In this document: in pieces, positions 46,020 to 56,013 of the stretch | Numbering within the stretch: the first letter of the stretch is position 1 | How the letters are laid out: each line of letters starts with the position of its first letter | Notes under the pieces: model-generated | Seen by the model: only the letters and a program-made list of their open reading frames with translations | What the model was told of the DNA's origin: nothing | Database searches by the model: none | Translations under genes and position numbers: made by a program | Source of the DNA: Bog-756 sp963778165 | GTDB lineage: Bacteria; Actinomycetota; Acidimicrobiia; Acidimicrobiales; RAAP-2 | Length of the DNA stretch: 64,000 bases | Assembly: GCA_963778165.1 (NCBI GenBank) | Contig: CAVZTE010000007.1 | Span: forward strand, 124,001-188,000 | Reading direction: 5' to 3'

Positions 46020-46733
46020 ATGACCGACAGATTCGGATTCGGGTCAGGTCATGACGCAGAGGAGCAGGAGTCGGAGGTCGATGTGATCTCCGACTCCGGC
46101 TTTGACGCCACGGACACCGGTGGTGGGTCCCGAGGAGCCCGAGGTGGTGTACGCGGAGATCGTCGACGATGACGACGACGAAGCCACCGGTGTCATCAGC
46201 GGTGAAGCCTCCGGGCTCTCCGAGGTGACCGACCTGCGGGCCCAGCGGGACGAGTACCTCGACTCGCTGCGCCGTCTGCAGGCCGACTTCGAGAACTACA
46301 AGAAGCGGGTGGCCAAGCAGCAGAGTGACCAGGTGGCCCGGGCGGCCCTCTCCTTGGTGGAGAAGCTGCTCCCGGTGCTGGACACCCTCGATCTGGCCAC
46401 CTCCCATATCGGAGACGCCGGGTCCGCGGACGGCCGGGCCCTGGTGGCGGCCTCCAGCCAGTTGCGCGACGTCCTGGCCAAGGAGGGTCTCGAGCGTATC
46501 GACCCCATTGGTGAGGAGTTCGACCCCAACGCCCACGAGGCGGTGGGCCACGTCCCCGCGGAAGCGGACAGGCTGTTCCTTCCGCGGCCGGTGCCGGACC
46601 GCTCGGTGCGTCCGGTCAGCCTGGCGCCCCTGCCGGTGCGTCGGGTGAGCCGGTGGTGGCCGAGGTCATGCGCCCGGGGTACCGCTGGCGTGGCGCCGTG
46701 GTGCGCCCGGCCATGGTCACGGTGCGGGGATAG
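46020..46733 (+). CDS. grpE: Nucleotide exchange factor GrpE (two frame shifts)
   Basis: The DnaK nucleotide exchange factor, about 237 residues. ATG at 46020 opens an acidic N-terminus (FGSGHDAEEQESEVDVISD), the frame shifts near 46120, and the core follows: LRAQRDEYLDSLRRLQADFE, NYKKRVAKQQSDQVARAALS, LVEKLLPVLDTLDLA, IDPIGEEFDPNAHEAVGHVP. After a second shift near 46570 the family ending VVAEVMRPGYRWRGAVVRPA is read, with a stop at 46731-46733. It begins six bases after dnaK. Confidence 0.88.
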
Positions 46734-46787
46734 CGGGACGCGGGATAGCAGGATAGAGACGGAGAGAGGGAGTCAGGTAGAGACCAG

Positions 46788-47917
46788 GTGGCGCCGCAAC
46801 GCGAATGGTTTGAGAAGGATTACTACAAGACGCTAGGCGTCTCCTCCACGGCCACGGCCAAGGAGGTCACCAGCGCCGTACCGGAAGCTGGCCAAGCAAC
46901 ACCATCCGGATACCAACCCGGGCCACGAGGAGACCTTCAAGGAGATCAGCGCGGCCTACGACGTGCTGGGCGATGCCGAACGGCGCAAGGAGTACGACGA
47001 GGTGCGGGCCATGGGGCCGGCGGCCGGTGGGTTCGGCGGCGGGTTCGGTGGCGGCGGGTTCCCCGGTGGCGGGCGGGGGCAGCTACCGGGTCGAGGACAT
47101 GGGCGATCTGGGCGACCTGTTCGGCGGGTTGTTCGGCCGCGGCCGGCGGGGTGGTGCCGCGGGCACCGGGCCCCAGCGGGGTGCCGATGTCGAGACCGAG
47201 TTGCATCTCTCCTTCGAGGACGCGGTCAGCGGGGCGACCACGTCGGTCAACCTGACCACCGACGTGCGCTGCCATACCTGTCACGGCTCGGGGGCCGCCC
47301 CCGGCACCCAGCCGGTGACCTGCCCCCGGTGCGGCGGGACGGGCACCCTTCAGGACAACCAGGGTCTGTTCTCCCTGAGCCAGATCTGTCCCCAGTGCGG
47401 CGGGCGGGGCACCGTGGTCACCACGCCGTGCCCGACCTGTGGGGGCACCGGCGTGGAGCACCGGAACCGCACGGTCAAGGTGCGCATCCCGGCCGGGGTG
47501 GAGGACGGCCAGCGCATCAGGGTGAAGGGCAAAGGGGCCGCCGGTCAGGGCAACGCCCCCAGTGGCGATCTCTATGTGGTGGTCCGGGTGGACCGCCACG
47601 GGGTGTTCGGGCGCCGGGGCCGGAACCTGACCCTCACCGTTCCGGTCTCCTATCCCGAGGCCACCTTGGGCACATCGCTGACCGTCCCCACCCTCACCGA
47701 TCCGGTGACCCTGCGGGTACCGGCCGGCACGCCGTCGGGGCGGACCTTCCGGGTGAAGGGACGGGGGGTGCCCGCCGGCAAGAAGAGCGCCACCGGTGAT
47801 CTCCTGGTCACGGTAGAGGTGGCCGTTCCCGAAGAATTGAACGACGACCAGCGCGCCGCCGTAGAGGCACTGGCCAAGGTGGTCGAACCACCGGCGCGCC
47901 ATGTACTTGGAGTGTGA
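46788..47917 (+). CDS. dnaJ: Chaperone DnaJ (two frame shifts)
   Basis: An Hsp40 of about 375 residues. GTG at 46788 gives WFEKDYYKTLGVSSTATAKE; after a shift near 46878 the J domain continues AYRKLAKQHHPDTNPG with the HPD motif that stimulates DnaK. A Gly/Phe region (FGGGFGGGGFPGG) contains the second shift near 47075. Four zinc-binding C-x-x-C-x-G-x-G repeats follow (CHTCHGSG, CPRCGGTG, CPQCGGRG, CPTCGGTG), then the substrate-binding domain. Just before it, GGATAG is repeated three times (46725-46760). It ends one base before hspR. Confidence 0.9.
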
Positions 47918-47918
47918 C

Positions 47919-48380
47919 ATGAGCGACGATCCCCGATCCCGAGCCGTGTACGTCATCTCGGTGGCTGCCGAGCTGACCGGCGTCCATCCCCAGACTCTCA
48001 GGGTCTACGAGCGCAAGGGCCTGCTGGACCCGAGTCGCACCGAAGGTGGCAGCCGTCGCTTCAGCGACCTGGACCTCGACCGGCTGCGCCATATCCAGAG
48101 CCTGACCAACGCCGGGCTCAACCTGGAGGGGGTGCGCCGGGTCATGGAGTTGGAGGCCGAGGTGGCCCGACTCCGTCAGGAATTGGTAGCGACAAGGGCT
48201 GCGGCCCGCGAGGCCGTGGACACCACCCACCGCCAGTACCGACGCGAGCTGGTGCCGCTGTCGCAGACGTTGGTGCCGAGCCGGTTCAGTCGCCACGGCG
48301 GCCGGGGCATGGGGCAGGCCGGCATGGGGCAGAGCGGTAAGGGCAGCACGGGGGGGAGCGGCAAGGGAGGTAGTCGATGA
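47919..48380 (+). CDS. hspR: HspR, MerR-family heat-shock repressor
   Basis: A 153-residue repressor of the dnaK operon and clpB. The MerR-type winged helix is YVISVAAELTGVHPQTLRVY, ERKGLLDPSRTEGGSRRFSD and LDRLRHIQSLTNAGLNLEGV, then a coiled coil (VMELEAEVARLRQELVATRA). DnaK is a co-repressor for HspR in Streptomyces and Mycobacterium, giving feedback on free chaperone. The C-terminal tail is unusual: GRGMGQAGMGQSGKGSTGGS, low-complexity Gly/Ser/Met. ATG at 47919 is one base after dnaJ. Its stop overlaps the clpB start (ATGA). Confidence 0.92.
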   Translation: MSDDPRSRAVYVISVAAELTGVHPQTLRVYERKGLLDPSRTEGGSRRFSDLDLDRLRHIQSLTNAGLNLEGVRRVMELEAEVARLRQELVATRAAAREAVDTTHRQYRRELVPLSQTLVPSRFSRHGGRGMGQAGMGQSGKGSTGGSGKGGSR

Positions 48381-50872
48381 GCATCAACCCCGACCGTTGG
48401 ACCATCAAGACCCAAGAGGCGCTGTCGTCAGCCGTCGAGCGGGCCCGGGCCGCCAGTAACGCCGAGGTCACGCCGGAGCACCTGCTGGCCGCGGTGCTCG
48501 ACCAGCCCGACGGCATCGCCGGGCCCGTACTCACCCGGGTCGGCGTGGAGCCGGCCGTGGTGCGCGAGCGGATCGACTGCCGATCTGGCCCGGCTGCCCC
48601 AGGCCTTCGGCGGGCAGGAGCCCTCCATCAACCGCGAGCTGCGCGACGTGCTCACCGACGCCGACACCCAGCGGACCGACATGGGCGACGAGTACCTGTC
48701 GGTCGAGCACCTGCTGCTGGCCATGGCCGACCGGATCGGGGTCGAGCCGTGACCAGGTGCTCGAAGCGCTGCGCGACGTGCGGGGCAGCCACCGGGTCAC
48801 CTCGCAGAATCCCGAGGAGACCTTCCAGGCCCTCGAGCGCTACGGGCGGGACCTCACCGCCCTGGCCCGCCAGGGCAAGATCGACCCGGTCATCGGACGC
48901 GACGAGGAGATCCGCCGGGTCATCCAGGTGCTGTCCCGTCGCACGAAGAACAACCCGGTCCTCATCGGGGAGCCCGGCGTGGGCAAGACGGCCATCGTGG
49001 AGGGCCTGGCCCAGCGCATCGTGGAGGGCGACGTCCCCGAGGGGTTGAAGGGGAAGCGGGTCATCGGCCTGGACATGGGCTCGATGGTGGCCGGGGCCAA
49101 GTACCGGGGTGAGTTCGAGGAGCGGCTGAAGGCCGTCCTGAAGGAGATCACCGACGCCGAGGGCGAGGTCATCACCTTCATCGACGAGCTCCACACCATC
49201 GTGGGGGCCGGCGGTGGCGCCGAGGGCGCCATGGATGCCGGCAACATGATCAAGCCCATGCTGGCCCGCGGCGAGCTGCGCCTGATCGGCGCCACCACCC
49301 TCGACGAGTACCGCCAGTACATCGAGAAGGACGCGGCCCTCGAGCGCCGCTTCCAACAGGTCTTCGTGCCGCCCCCGTCGGTGGAGGACACCATCGCCAT
49401 CCTGCGCGGCCTGAAGGAGCGGTACGAGGTCCACCACGGGGTCCGCATCCAAGACGCCGCCCTGGTGGCTGCGGCGGTCCTGTCCGACCGCTACGTGACC
49501 GGACGGTTCCTGCCCGACAAGGCCATCGACCTGATGGACGAGGCGGCCAGCCGCCTGCGCATCGAGATCGACTCCATGCCCACCGAGCTCGACGTGGTGA
49601 CCCGGCGCCTGCGCCAGCTGGAGATCGAGCGGATGGCGCTGGCCAAGGAGACCGACCCGGCCTCGGCCGAACGCCTGGCCCGGTTGGACGAGGAGATGGC
49701 CAACCTCTCCGAGCAGTCGGTGGCCATGACCGCCCACTGGCAGTCGGAGAAAGAGGCCATCAACACCATCCAGGCCCTCAAGGGCGAGCTGGAGCGGCAG
49801 CGGGGCGAGGCCGAGCGCCTGGCCCGCGACGGCAACCTGGCCCAGGCCTCGGAGATCACCTACGGGCTGGTCCCCGACCTCGAGGGCCAGATCGAGGAGG
49901 CCACCGAGGCCCTCAACGAGCTGCAGAGAGACCAGCGGTTCCTGAAGGAGGAGGTGGACGCCGAGGACGTGGCCGAGGTGGTCAGCCGGGCCACCGGGGT
50001 CCCGGTGAGCCGGCTGCTCGAGGGCGAGGTCGAGAAGTTGATCCGGATGGAGGATGCCCTCCACGCCCGGGTGGTGGGCCAGGACCAGGCGGTCTCGGCG
50101 GTGGCCAACGCCATCCGGCGCAGTCGGGCCGGCCTGTCCGACCCCAACCGTCCCATCGGGTCGTTCCTCTTCATGGGACCGACCGGGGTGGGCAAGACCG
50201 AGCTGGCCCGGGCCCTGGCCGAGTTCCTCTTCGATGATGCCCGGGCCATGGTCCGCATCGACATGAGCGAGTACATGGAGCGCCACTCGGTGGCCCGGTT
50301 GGTCGGGGCGCCCCCCGGCTACGTGGGCTACGAGGAAGGGGGCCAGCTGACCGAGGCCGTGCGCCGCCGGCCCTACGCCGTGGTGCTCCTCGACGAGCTG
50401 GAGAAGGCCCACCCCGACGTGTTCAACACCCTGCTCCAGGTACTGGAGGACGGCCGCCTCACCGACGGCCAGGGTCGCACCGTCGACTTCACCAACACCG
50501 TGCTGATCATGACCTCCAACCTGCCGGGCGAGCCCGCCGACTTCTTCAAACCGGAGTTCGTCAACCGGATCGACGAGATCGTCCGGTTCCACTCCCTGAC
50601 CGAGGCGGACCTGGCCCGCATCGTCTCCATCCAACTCGGGGGACTGCGGGGCCGGCTCACCGAGCGCCGGCTGTCCCTGGTCGGTGACGCCGGAGGCCGA
50701 GCAGTGGCTGGCCCGGACCGGATTCGACCCCGATTTCGGGGCCCGCCCCCTCCGCCGGCTCATCCAGCGCCAGGTCGAGGACCCGCTGGCCCTGGCCCTG
50801 CTGGAGGGGCGCTACCCCGAGGGGTCGACCGTGACCGTGGACGTGAAGGATGGGTCCATCGTCTTGCTTTGA
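48377..50872 (+). CDS. clpB: ATP-dependent disaggregase ClpB (three frame shifts)
   Basis: A Hsp100 disaggregase of about 830 residues working with DnaK. The N domain starts MSINPDRWTIKTQEALSSAV; shifts near 48580 and 48750 break it. NBD1 has GEPGVGKTAIVEGLAQRIVE (Walker A) and FIDELHTIVGAG, then the coiled-coil M domain (ERLARLDEEMANLSEQ), then NBD2 with GPTGVGKTELARALAEFLF and VVLLDELEKAHPDVFN. A third shift near 50690 leads to EQWLARTGFDPDFGARPLRR and a stop at 50872. The segment after the NBD2 sensor (SNLPGEPADFFKPEFVNRID) is shorter than in most ClpB. It overlaps hspR by four bases. Confidence 0.92.
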
Positions 50873-50982
50873 ATCTCCTCAGAATGTCTCAAGGGTGGCC
50901 CAGGGTCACGCCGATGGCACCCAGGGCTCCCTACAGTGGGAGTGGCGGCACATTCGTTGCCGAATCGAGGAGGCAAACCACG

Positions 50983-51786
50983 TTGAAGTCGGTCGACACC
51001 GACGGGATCGAGACGCTGGTGGCCCGCGTCCGCGGCCGATGGACGAGGGGAAGCTCGTCCGCCGCTCCGGTGGGTGGTCCGTCACCCCGGCCAGGCCCGC
51101 AGCCTCCTGCAGTGGCTCTGGAGGCTTCCGAGGACCACCATCGCCCCGTCGGCGACCCGGCCGGCGAGGTGCTCCGCAGGCGGTTCGGCGGCATCGGGCT
51201 GCTGGGTACCGGCCGGCATGCCCAGGCGGCCCTGGTGCTGCCTCCGGCCCCCGAGCAGTACTGGCGGGGACCCAAGCGCAAGGTCTTCCGCAACAAGATG
51301 GCCAGTGCCGGCCGGAGCGGGATGGGCTGGCGGCCGCTGGCTTCCGACGAGACCGCCGAGGTGTTGCAGGCCCTGTGCTACCAGATCGGTTGGGAGCGGG
51401 ACCCGCGCTCGGCCATGGAGGACCTGCTGGAGGTGCCTCTCGAATCGACCATGGCGTCGGCGGCGTTCGCTGCCGACGGCCGGGTGCTCTCGGTGTGCCT
51501 GGCGGTGGCCAGTGGCGATGTGGCCCAGGTCCGGTGGGCCATGTCGGCGGAGCGGGGGCCGGCCCGTTGGGCCGCCTTTGCCGCCCTGCTGGACGAGGCC
51601 CGGGCCCGGGGCGTCACCACCATCCTGGTCGGCCCGATGATCGGGCGGGCGTCGGAGGACGAGTACTTCCAGCGGAGGCTGGGCTTCGGGCCCAGCAACA
51701 TCATCGTGGCCCCGGTGCCGTCCCCGGCTCCGGCCGTCGGCGGTGGGTCGCTGCTGGTCCGCCAGCTGGTGGGGGCACGCAGGTAG
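50983..51786 (+). CDS. Conserved hypothetical protein between clpB and purA (probable frame shifts)
   Basis: A protein of about 268 residues; no family is recognised. TTG at 50983 is chosen because GAGGAGG stands upstream. Residues around 20-65 look scrambled: the frame VRHPGQARSLLQWLWRLPRT fits best in another frame between about 51040 and 51150, after which the first frame continues with PAGEVLRRRFGGIGLLGTGR and VFRNKMASAGRSGMGWRPL. The second half (EVLQALCYQIGWERDPRSAM; GVTTILVGPMIG; EYFQRRLGFGPSNII) has an acetyltransferase-like flavour, e.g. the terminal 'YFQRRLGF', but this is weak. It runs in the same direction as its neighbours. Confidence 0.5.
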   Translation: MKSVDTDGIETLVARVRGRWTRGSSSAAPVGGPSPRPGPQPPAVALEASEDHHRPVGDPAGEVLRRRFGGIGLLGTGRHAQAALVLPPAPEQYWRGPKRKVFRNKMASAGRSGMGWRPLASDETAEVLQALCYQIGWERDPRSAMEDLLEVPLESTMASAAFAADGRVLSVCLAVASGDVAQVRWAMSAERGPARWAAFAALLDEARARGVTTILVGPMIGRASEDEYFQRRLGFGPSNIIVAPVPSPAPAVGGGSLLVRQLVGARR

Positions 51787-51937
51787 ACGGACGGGCTCGG
51801 CCCGCGCCCGGGGGCGCGGAGACCGGTGTGGGGACCCTGGCCCGGCCGGCCCTCGGGGGCCCGGTGGCCTTCACGGGACCGGTGGTGTGCGGGCTACACT
51901 GGTGCGTAATCCGCTTTCCGCAACGGAGGAGTGACGC

Positions 51938-53218
51938 GTGCCGGCAACCGTCGTCGTCGGGACCCAGTGGGGTGATGAGGGCAAGGGCAAGCTCACCGAT
52001 CTCCTGGCCAAGGAGATGGAGCTGGTCGTCCGCTATCAGGGCGGCCACAATGCCGGCCACACCATCGTGGTCGACGGTGAGACCTTCGCCCTGCAACTGG
52101 TGCCGAGCGGCATCCTCTACGACCACATCACCCCGATCATCGGGAACGGCGTGGTGGTGGACCCCACCGTGCTGCTGGCCGAGCTGGACACCCTCACCGC
52201 CAAGGGCATCGACACCTCGAGGCTGTTGGTCAGCGGCAACGCCCACCTGATCATGCCGTACCACCACGAGCTGGACCGCCTCACCGAGCGGTACCTGGGC
52301 AAGAACAAGCTGGGCACCACCAAGCGGGGGATCGGCCCGGCCTACGCCGACAAGTCCTCCCGGGTGGGGCTGCGGGTCCAGGATCTGCAGGACCCCAAGA
52401 TCTTCCGCCAGAAGCTGGAAGTGGTGCTGAAGGAGAAGAACGCCGTCCTGGCCAAGGTGTACAACCGCCTGCCCCTGTCGGCGGACGAGATCTGCGCCCA
52501 CTACCTCGACGAGTTGGCCCCCCGGGTGGCCCCCATGGTGGCCGACACCGTCGGCCTGCTCCACGAGGCCCTGGAGCGCCAGGCCCACGTGCTGCTCGAA
52601 GGGGCCCAGGCCACGTTCCTCGACCTCGACCACGGGACCTATCCCTTTGTGACGTCGTCCAATCCGGTGGCCGGAGGGGCCTGCACCGGTGCGGGGATCG
52701 GTCCCCGCTACATCGACGAGGTCATCGGGATAGCCAAGGCCTATGTGACCCGGGTGGGGAGCGGCCCGTTCCCCACCGAGCTGCTGGATGAGACCGGTGA
52801 CATCCTGGTCGATCGGGGCCACGAGTACGGGGTCAACACCGGGCGCCGTCGCCGGCCGGGCTGGTTCGACGCCGTGATGATGCGCCAGGCGGTCCGGATC
52901 AACTCGCTGTCCGAGGTGGCCCTGACCAAGCTCGACGTGCTCGACACCTTCGACACCGTGAAGGTGTGCGTGGCCTACGAGGCCGACGGGGAGCGCTTCA
53001 CCCACCCGCCCTACCACCAGTCCGTCTTCCACCAGGTCCGCCCGGTGTACGAGGAGATGCCCGGTTGGAAGACCGATATCTCCGGGGCCACCGAGATCGC
53101 CGACCTGCCCCAGGCCGCCCGGGACTACGTGGGCTTCCTGGCCGAACAGATCGGCACGCCGGTCCGCCTGGTCGGCGTGGGCCCCGGCCGCGACCAGTTC
53201 GTCCGCTTCGCCGCATGA
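51938..53218 (+). CDS. purA: Adenylosuccinate synthetase
   Basis: A 426-residue GTP-dependent enzyme joining IMP and aspartate, the first step from IMP to AMP. The N-terminal GTP-binding loop is VVVGTQWGDEGKGKLTDLLA, with the Asp general base in QWGDEGKGK; GHTIVVDG, LEGAQATFLDLDHGTYPFVT, GIGPRYIDEVIGIAKAYVTR and the IMP-binding TGRRRRPGWFD follow. It has no frame shift. GTG at 51938 has GGAGGA upstream. Its stop overlaps the inferred ATG of purD by ATGA, opening the pur cluster. Confidence 0.97.
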   Translation: MPATVVVGTQWGDEGKGKLTDLLAKEMELVVRYQGGHNAGHTIVVDGETFALQLVPSGILYDHITPIIGNGVVVDPTVLLAELDTLTAKGIDTSRLLVSGNAHLIMPYHHELDRLTERYLGKNKLGTTKRGIGPAYADKSSRVGLRVQDLQDPKIFRQKLEVVLKEKNAVLAKVYNRLPLSADEICAHYLDELAPRVAPMVADTVGLLHEALERQAHVLLEGAQATFLDLDHGTYPFVTSSNPVAGGACTGAGIGPRYIDEVIGIAKAYVTRVGSGPFPTELLDETGDILVDRGHEYGVNTGRRRRPGWFDAVMMRQAVRINSLSEVALTKLDVLDTFDTVKVCVAYEADGERFTHPPYHQSVFHQVRPVYEEMPGWKTDISGATEIADLPQAARDYVGFLAEQIGTPVRLVGVGPGRDQFVRFAA

Positions 53219-54706
53219 CCGGACGGCCCCAGACCCCACGGATCGATTCCCCCAGCATCAACTCCCGCAGCATCAACCCCCCAGCATCAACACGGTCTGC
53301 GTGGTCGGCTCGGGCGGTCGCGAGCACGCCCTGGCCGTGGTGCTCGGGCGCACCGCCGATGTGGTGGTCACCCCGGGCAATCCCGGCATCACCGGCACCA
53401 CTGCGGAGGGGCACAGCATCACCAGCGTGGCCGTCCCCCCCGAGGAGATCGAGGCCGACCTGTTCGTCATCGGACCGGAGGCCCCGCTGGTGGACGGGCT
53501 GGCCGACCGGCTGCGCGCGGCCGGCCGTCTGGTGTTCGGCCCCGGTGCCGACGGGGCCCGACTGGAGGGATCCAAGGCCTTCATGAAGGAGATGCTGGCC
53601 GAGGCCGGCGTGCCGACCGCCCGCTTCGGGGTGTTCAGCGATCCGGTGGCGGCCAAGGCCTACCTGGCCACACTGCCCGGGCCGTGGGTGATCAAGACCG
53701 ACGGTCTGGCCGCCGGCAAGGGCGTGCTGGTGACCGACTCGCGGGCCGAAGCGGAGTCCGACATCGACGCCAAGCTGTCCGGGCGACGCCTTCGGGGAGG
53801 CCGGCCGGCAGGTGGTGGTGGAAGAGGGCCTGACCGGGCCGGAGTGCTCCTTGTTGGTGCTGTGCGACGGGGAGCGGTTGGCAGCCCTGGCTCCCGCCCA
53901 GGACTTCAAGCGGCTGGCCGACCTCGACCGGGGTCCCAACACCGGCGGCATGGGGGCCTACTCACCGGTCGCCTTCGTGGACCCGCCCATGGTCGACCGT
54001 CTGGTCAACGAGGCGGTGGCCCCGCTGGTGGCGGCCCTGCGGGCCCGGGGCATCGACTACCGGGGCGTGCTCTACGCCGGGCTCATGCTCACCCCCGACG
54101 GCCCGAAGGTGCTCGAGTTCAACGTGCGCTTCGGGGACCCCGAGGCCCAGGTGGTCCTGCCCCGCCTGGAGGGCGACCTGACCGCCCTGCTGGCCGAAGT
54201 GGCCGACGGGTCGCTGTCCACCGTGCCCCGGTTCGTCCCCGGTGCCGCGGTGTGCGTGGTGCTGGCCTCCGAGGGGTATCCCGAGTCGCCGAGGGTCGGG
54301 GACGAGATCGCCGGCCTGGACCGGGCCGGTGCCCTGGAGGGAACCACGGTGTTCCATGCCGGTACCGCGGCCGGGGCCGTGGCCGGCTCCGGGAGTGGAA
54401 GCGGCGTCGGGTCGCCGGAGCGATCTCCCGTGGTCACCGCCGGGGGCCGGGTGCTGGGGGTCACCGCGGTGGCCGGCTCGGTGGCCGAGGCCCGGGAGCG
54501 CGCCTACCAGGGGGTGGCGGCCATCTCGTGGCCCGGGGTGCAGGTCCGTACCGACATCGCCCGGGACGCTGCGGCAGGGTGCGAGGTCGACGGTGGTCCG
54601 GGCAGCTGGCCCCGGACCGGACGGCACCACCGGACCGGGCCGCCACAACGGACCCGAGGCCGGCCGGCACCGCACCGTGCCGCGGGCCGTGGAGGTGGCC
54701 CCATGA
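53215..54706 (+). CDS. purD: Phosphoribosylamine-glycine ligase (three inferred frame shifts)
   Basis: GAR synthetase, an ATP-grasp enzyme of about 490 residues. The best start is ATG 53215, coupled to the purA stop; it encodes a short leader with three SIN triplets, and one C appears lost in the C-run 53277-53282 before TVCVVGSGGREHALAVVLG. ATP-grasp blocks follow: WVIKTDGLAAGKGV, GPNTGGMGAYSPV, LEFNVRFGDPEAQVVLPRLE. Shifts near 53790 and about 54560-54600 are needed; the last gives a stop at 54704-54706 overlapping purB. Without it the frame would run on into purB. Confidence 0.9.
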
Positions 54707-56013
54707 TCCCCCGCTACGCACCCAAGGACATGGCCGCGCTGTTCTCCGACGAGGCCCGGTTCGCCATGTGGTTGCGGGTCGAGCTGCTGGCCACCGAGGG
54801 ATGGGCCGAGGTCGGGGACGTGCCGCTCGAAGCCGCCGAGGCCTGTCGGGACCGGGCGCCGGTGGTCGACGCGGCCTTCGTCGACGCCGTCGACCAGCGC
54901 GAGCAGGTGACCGACCATGACGTGGCCGCCTTCGTCGATGTGGTGCAGGAGGCCATCGGCCAGCCCGAGGGCTCCTGGATCCACTACGGCCTGACCTCCT
55001 CGGACGTGGTCGACACCGCCCTGTGCGCCACCCTGACCCACGCCGCCGACCTGCTCATCGTGGGCTGCTCCGAACTGGTGCAGGCCCTGAAGCACCGGGC
55101 TGTCGAGTGCATCGACATGCCGGTCACCGGCCGGACCCACGGGATGCACGCCGAGCCCACCACCTTCGGGGCCAAGTTCTCGCTGTGGGCCCTCCAGGCC
55201 GGCCGGGACCTCCAACGGCTGCACAGTGCCCGCAACCGGGTGGCCGTCGGCAAGCTGTCCGGAGCGGTGGGCACGTACTCCAACATCGATCCCCGGGTCG
55301 AGGAGCACGTCTGCCGGGCCCTGGGGCTCACGCCGACTCCGGCGACCCAGGTGGTGGCCCGCGACCGCCACGCCGAGTTCCTGTGGGCCTGCGCCTCGGT
55401 AGGGGCCACCATCGAGCTCATCGCCACCGAGGTCCGCCACATGGCCCGCAGCGAGCTCGGTGAGGTCGAGGAGCCGTTCAAGCCGGGCCAGAAGGGCAGC
55501 TCGGCCATGCCCCACAAGCGCAACCCCATCCTCTCGGAGCGGTTGTGCGGCTTGGCCCGGGTGCTGCGGGGCTATCTCTCGGCCGGCATCGAGGACGTGG
55601 CCCTGTGGCACGAACGGGACATCTCGCACAGCTCGGTCGAGCGGGTGGTGCTGCCCGACGCCAGCATGCTCACGCTGTACATGTTGCGGAAGGCCACCGG
55701 GCTGGTGGAGGGACTGGTGATCCACCCGGAGCGGGCCCTCCTCACGCTGACCGAAGGAAGCTACGGCCTGGTCTTCAGCCAGAGCGTCCTGCTGGCCCTG
55801 GTCAGCGGGGGGTTGAGCCGCGACGCCGCGTACCGCATCGTGCAGCGCGATGCCCGGGCCGCCTGGGCCGAGGGCCGACCGTTCCGGGAGGTGCTCGACG
55901 AGGACCCCGAGGTGACCCTGTCCAAAGAGGAGCTGGACGACGCCTTCGACCTCTCCCGCACCCTGCGCCATGTCCACCGATTCACCACTGCCCTGGAGGG
56001 GCTTGACCCATGA
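54703..56013 (+). CDS. purB: Adenylosuccinate lyase
   Basis: A 436-residue fumarase/aspartase-superfamily lyase acting twice in purine synthesis, on SAICAR and on adenylosuccinate. The signature GSSAMPHKRNPILSERLCGL (residues ~265-285) carries the flexible catalytic loop; WIHYGLTSSDVVDTALCATL and GRTHGMHAEPTTFGAKF bear substrate and catalytic His positions. GGAGG at 54691-54695 precedes the ATG by seven bases. Its stop overlaps the purC ATG. It has no frame shift. Confidence 0.96.
   Translation: MIPRYAPKDMAALFSDEARFAMWLRVELLATEGWAEVGDVPLEAAEACRDRAPVVDAAFVDAVDQREQVTDHDVAAFVDVVQEAIGQPEGSWIHYGLTSSDVVDTALCATLTHAADLLIVGCSELVQALKHRAVECIDMPVTGRTHGMHAEPTTFGAKFSLWALQAGRDLQRLHSARNRVAVGKLSGAVGTYSNIDPRVEEHVCRALGLTPTPATQVVARDRHAEFLWACASVGATIELIATEVRHMARSELGEVEEPFKPGQKGSSAMPHKRNPILSERLCGLARVLRGYLSAGIEDVALWHERDISHSSVERVVLPDASMLTLYMLRKATGLVEGLVIHPERALLTLTEGSYGLVFSQSVLLALVSGGLSRDAAYRIVQRDARAAWAEGRPFREVLDEDPEVTLSKEELDDAFDLSRTLRHVHRFTTALEGLDP

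Noticed and set aside
46020..50872. Programmed ribosomal frameshifting in grpE, dnaJ and clpB.
   Set aside because: The shifts lie at different places, in both directions, with no common slippery sequence, and similar shifts occur in unrelated genes. These proteins are not known to need frameshifting.
48757..51786. An apparent ClpB protein extended by some 300 residues.
   Set aside because: The ClpB C-terminus lies in another frame and stops at 50872. The extension is a separate gene with a start and ribosome-binding site at about 50983.
53812..56013. An apparent purD-purB fusion: one frame runs through the end of purD into purB without a stop.
   Set aside because: A frame change near 54580 gives a purD stop at 54704-54706 overlapping the purB ATG by ATGA, as elsewhere in the cluster; purB has its own GGAGG. 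purD has other shifts, so an indel is the simpler explanation.
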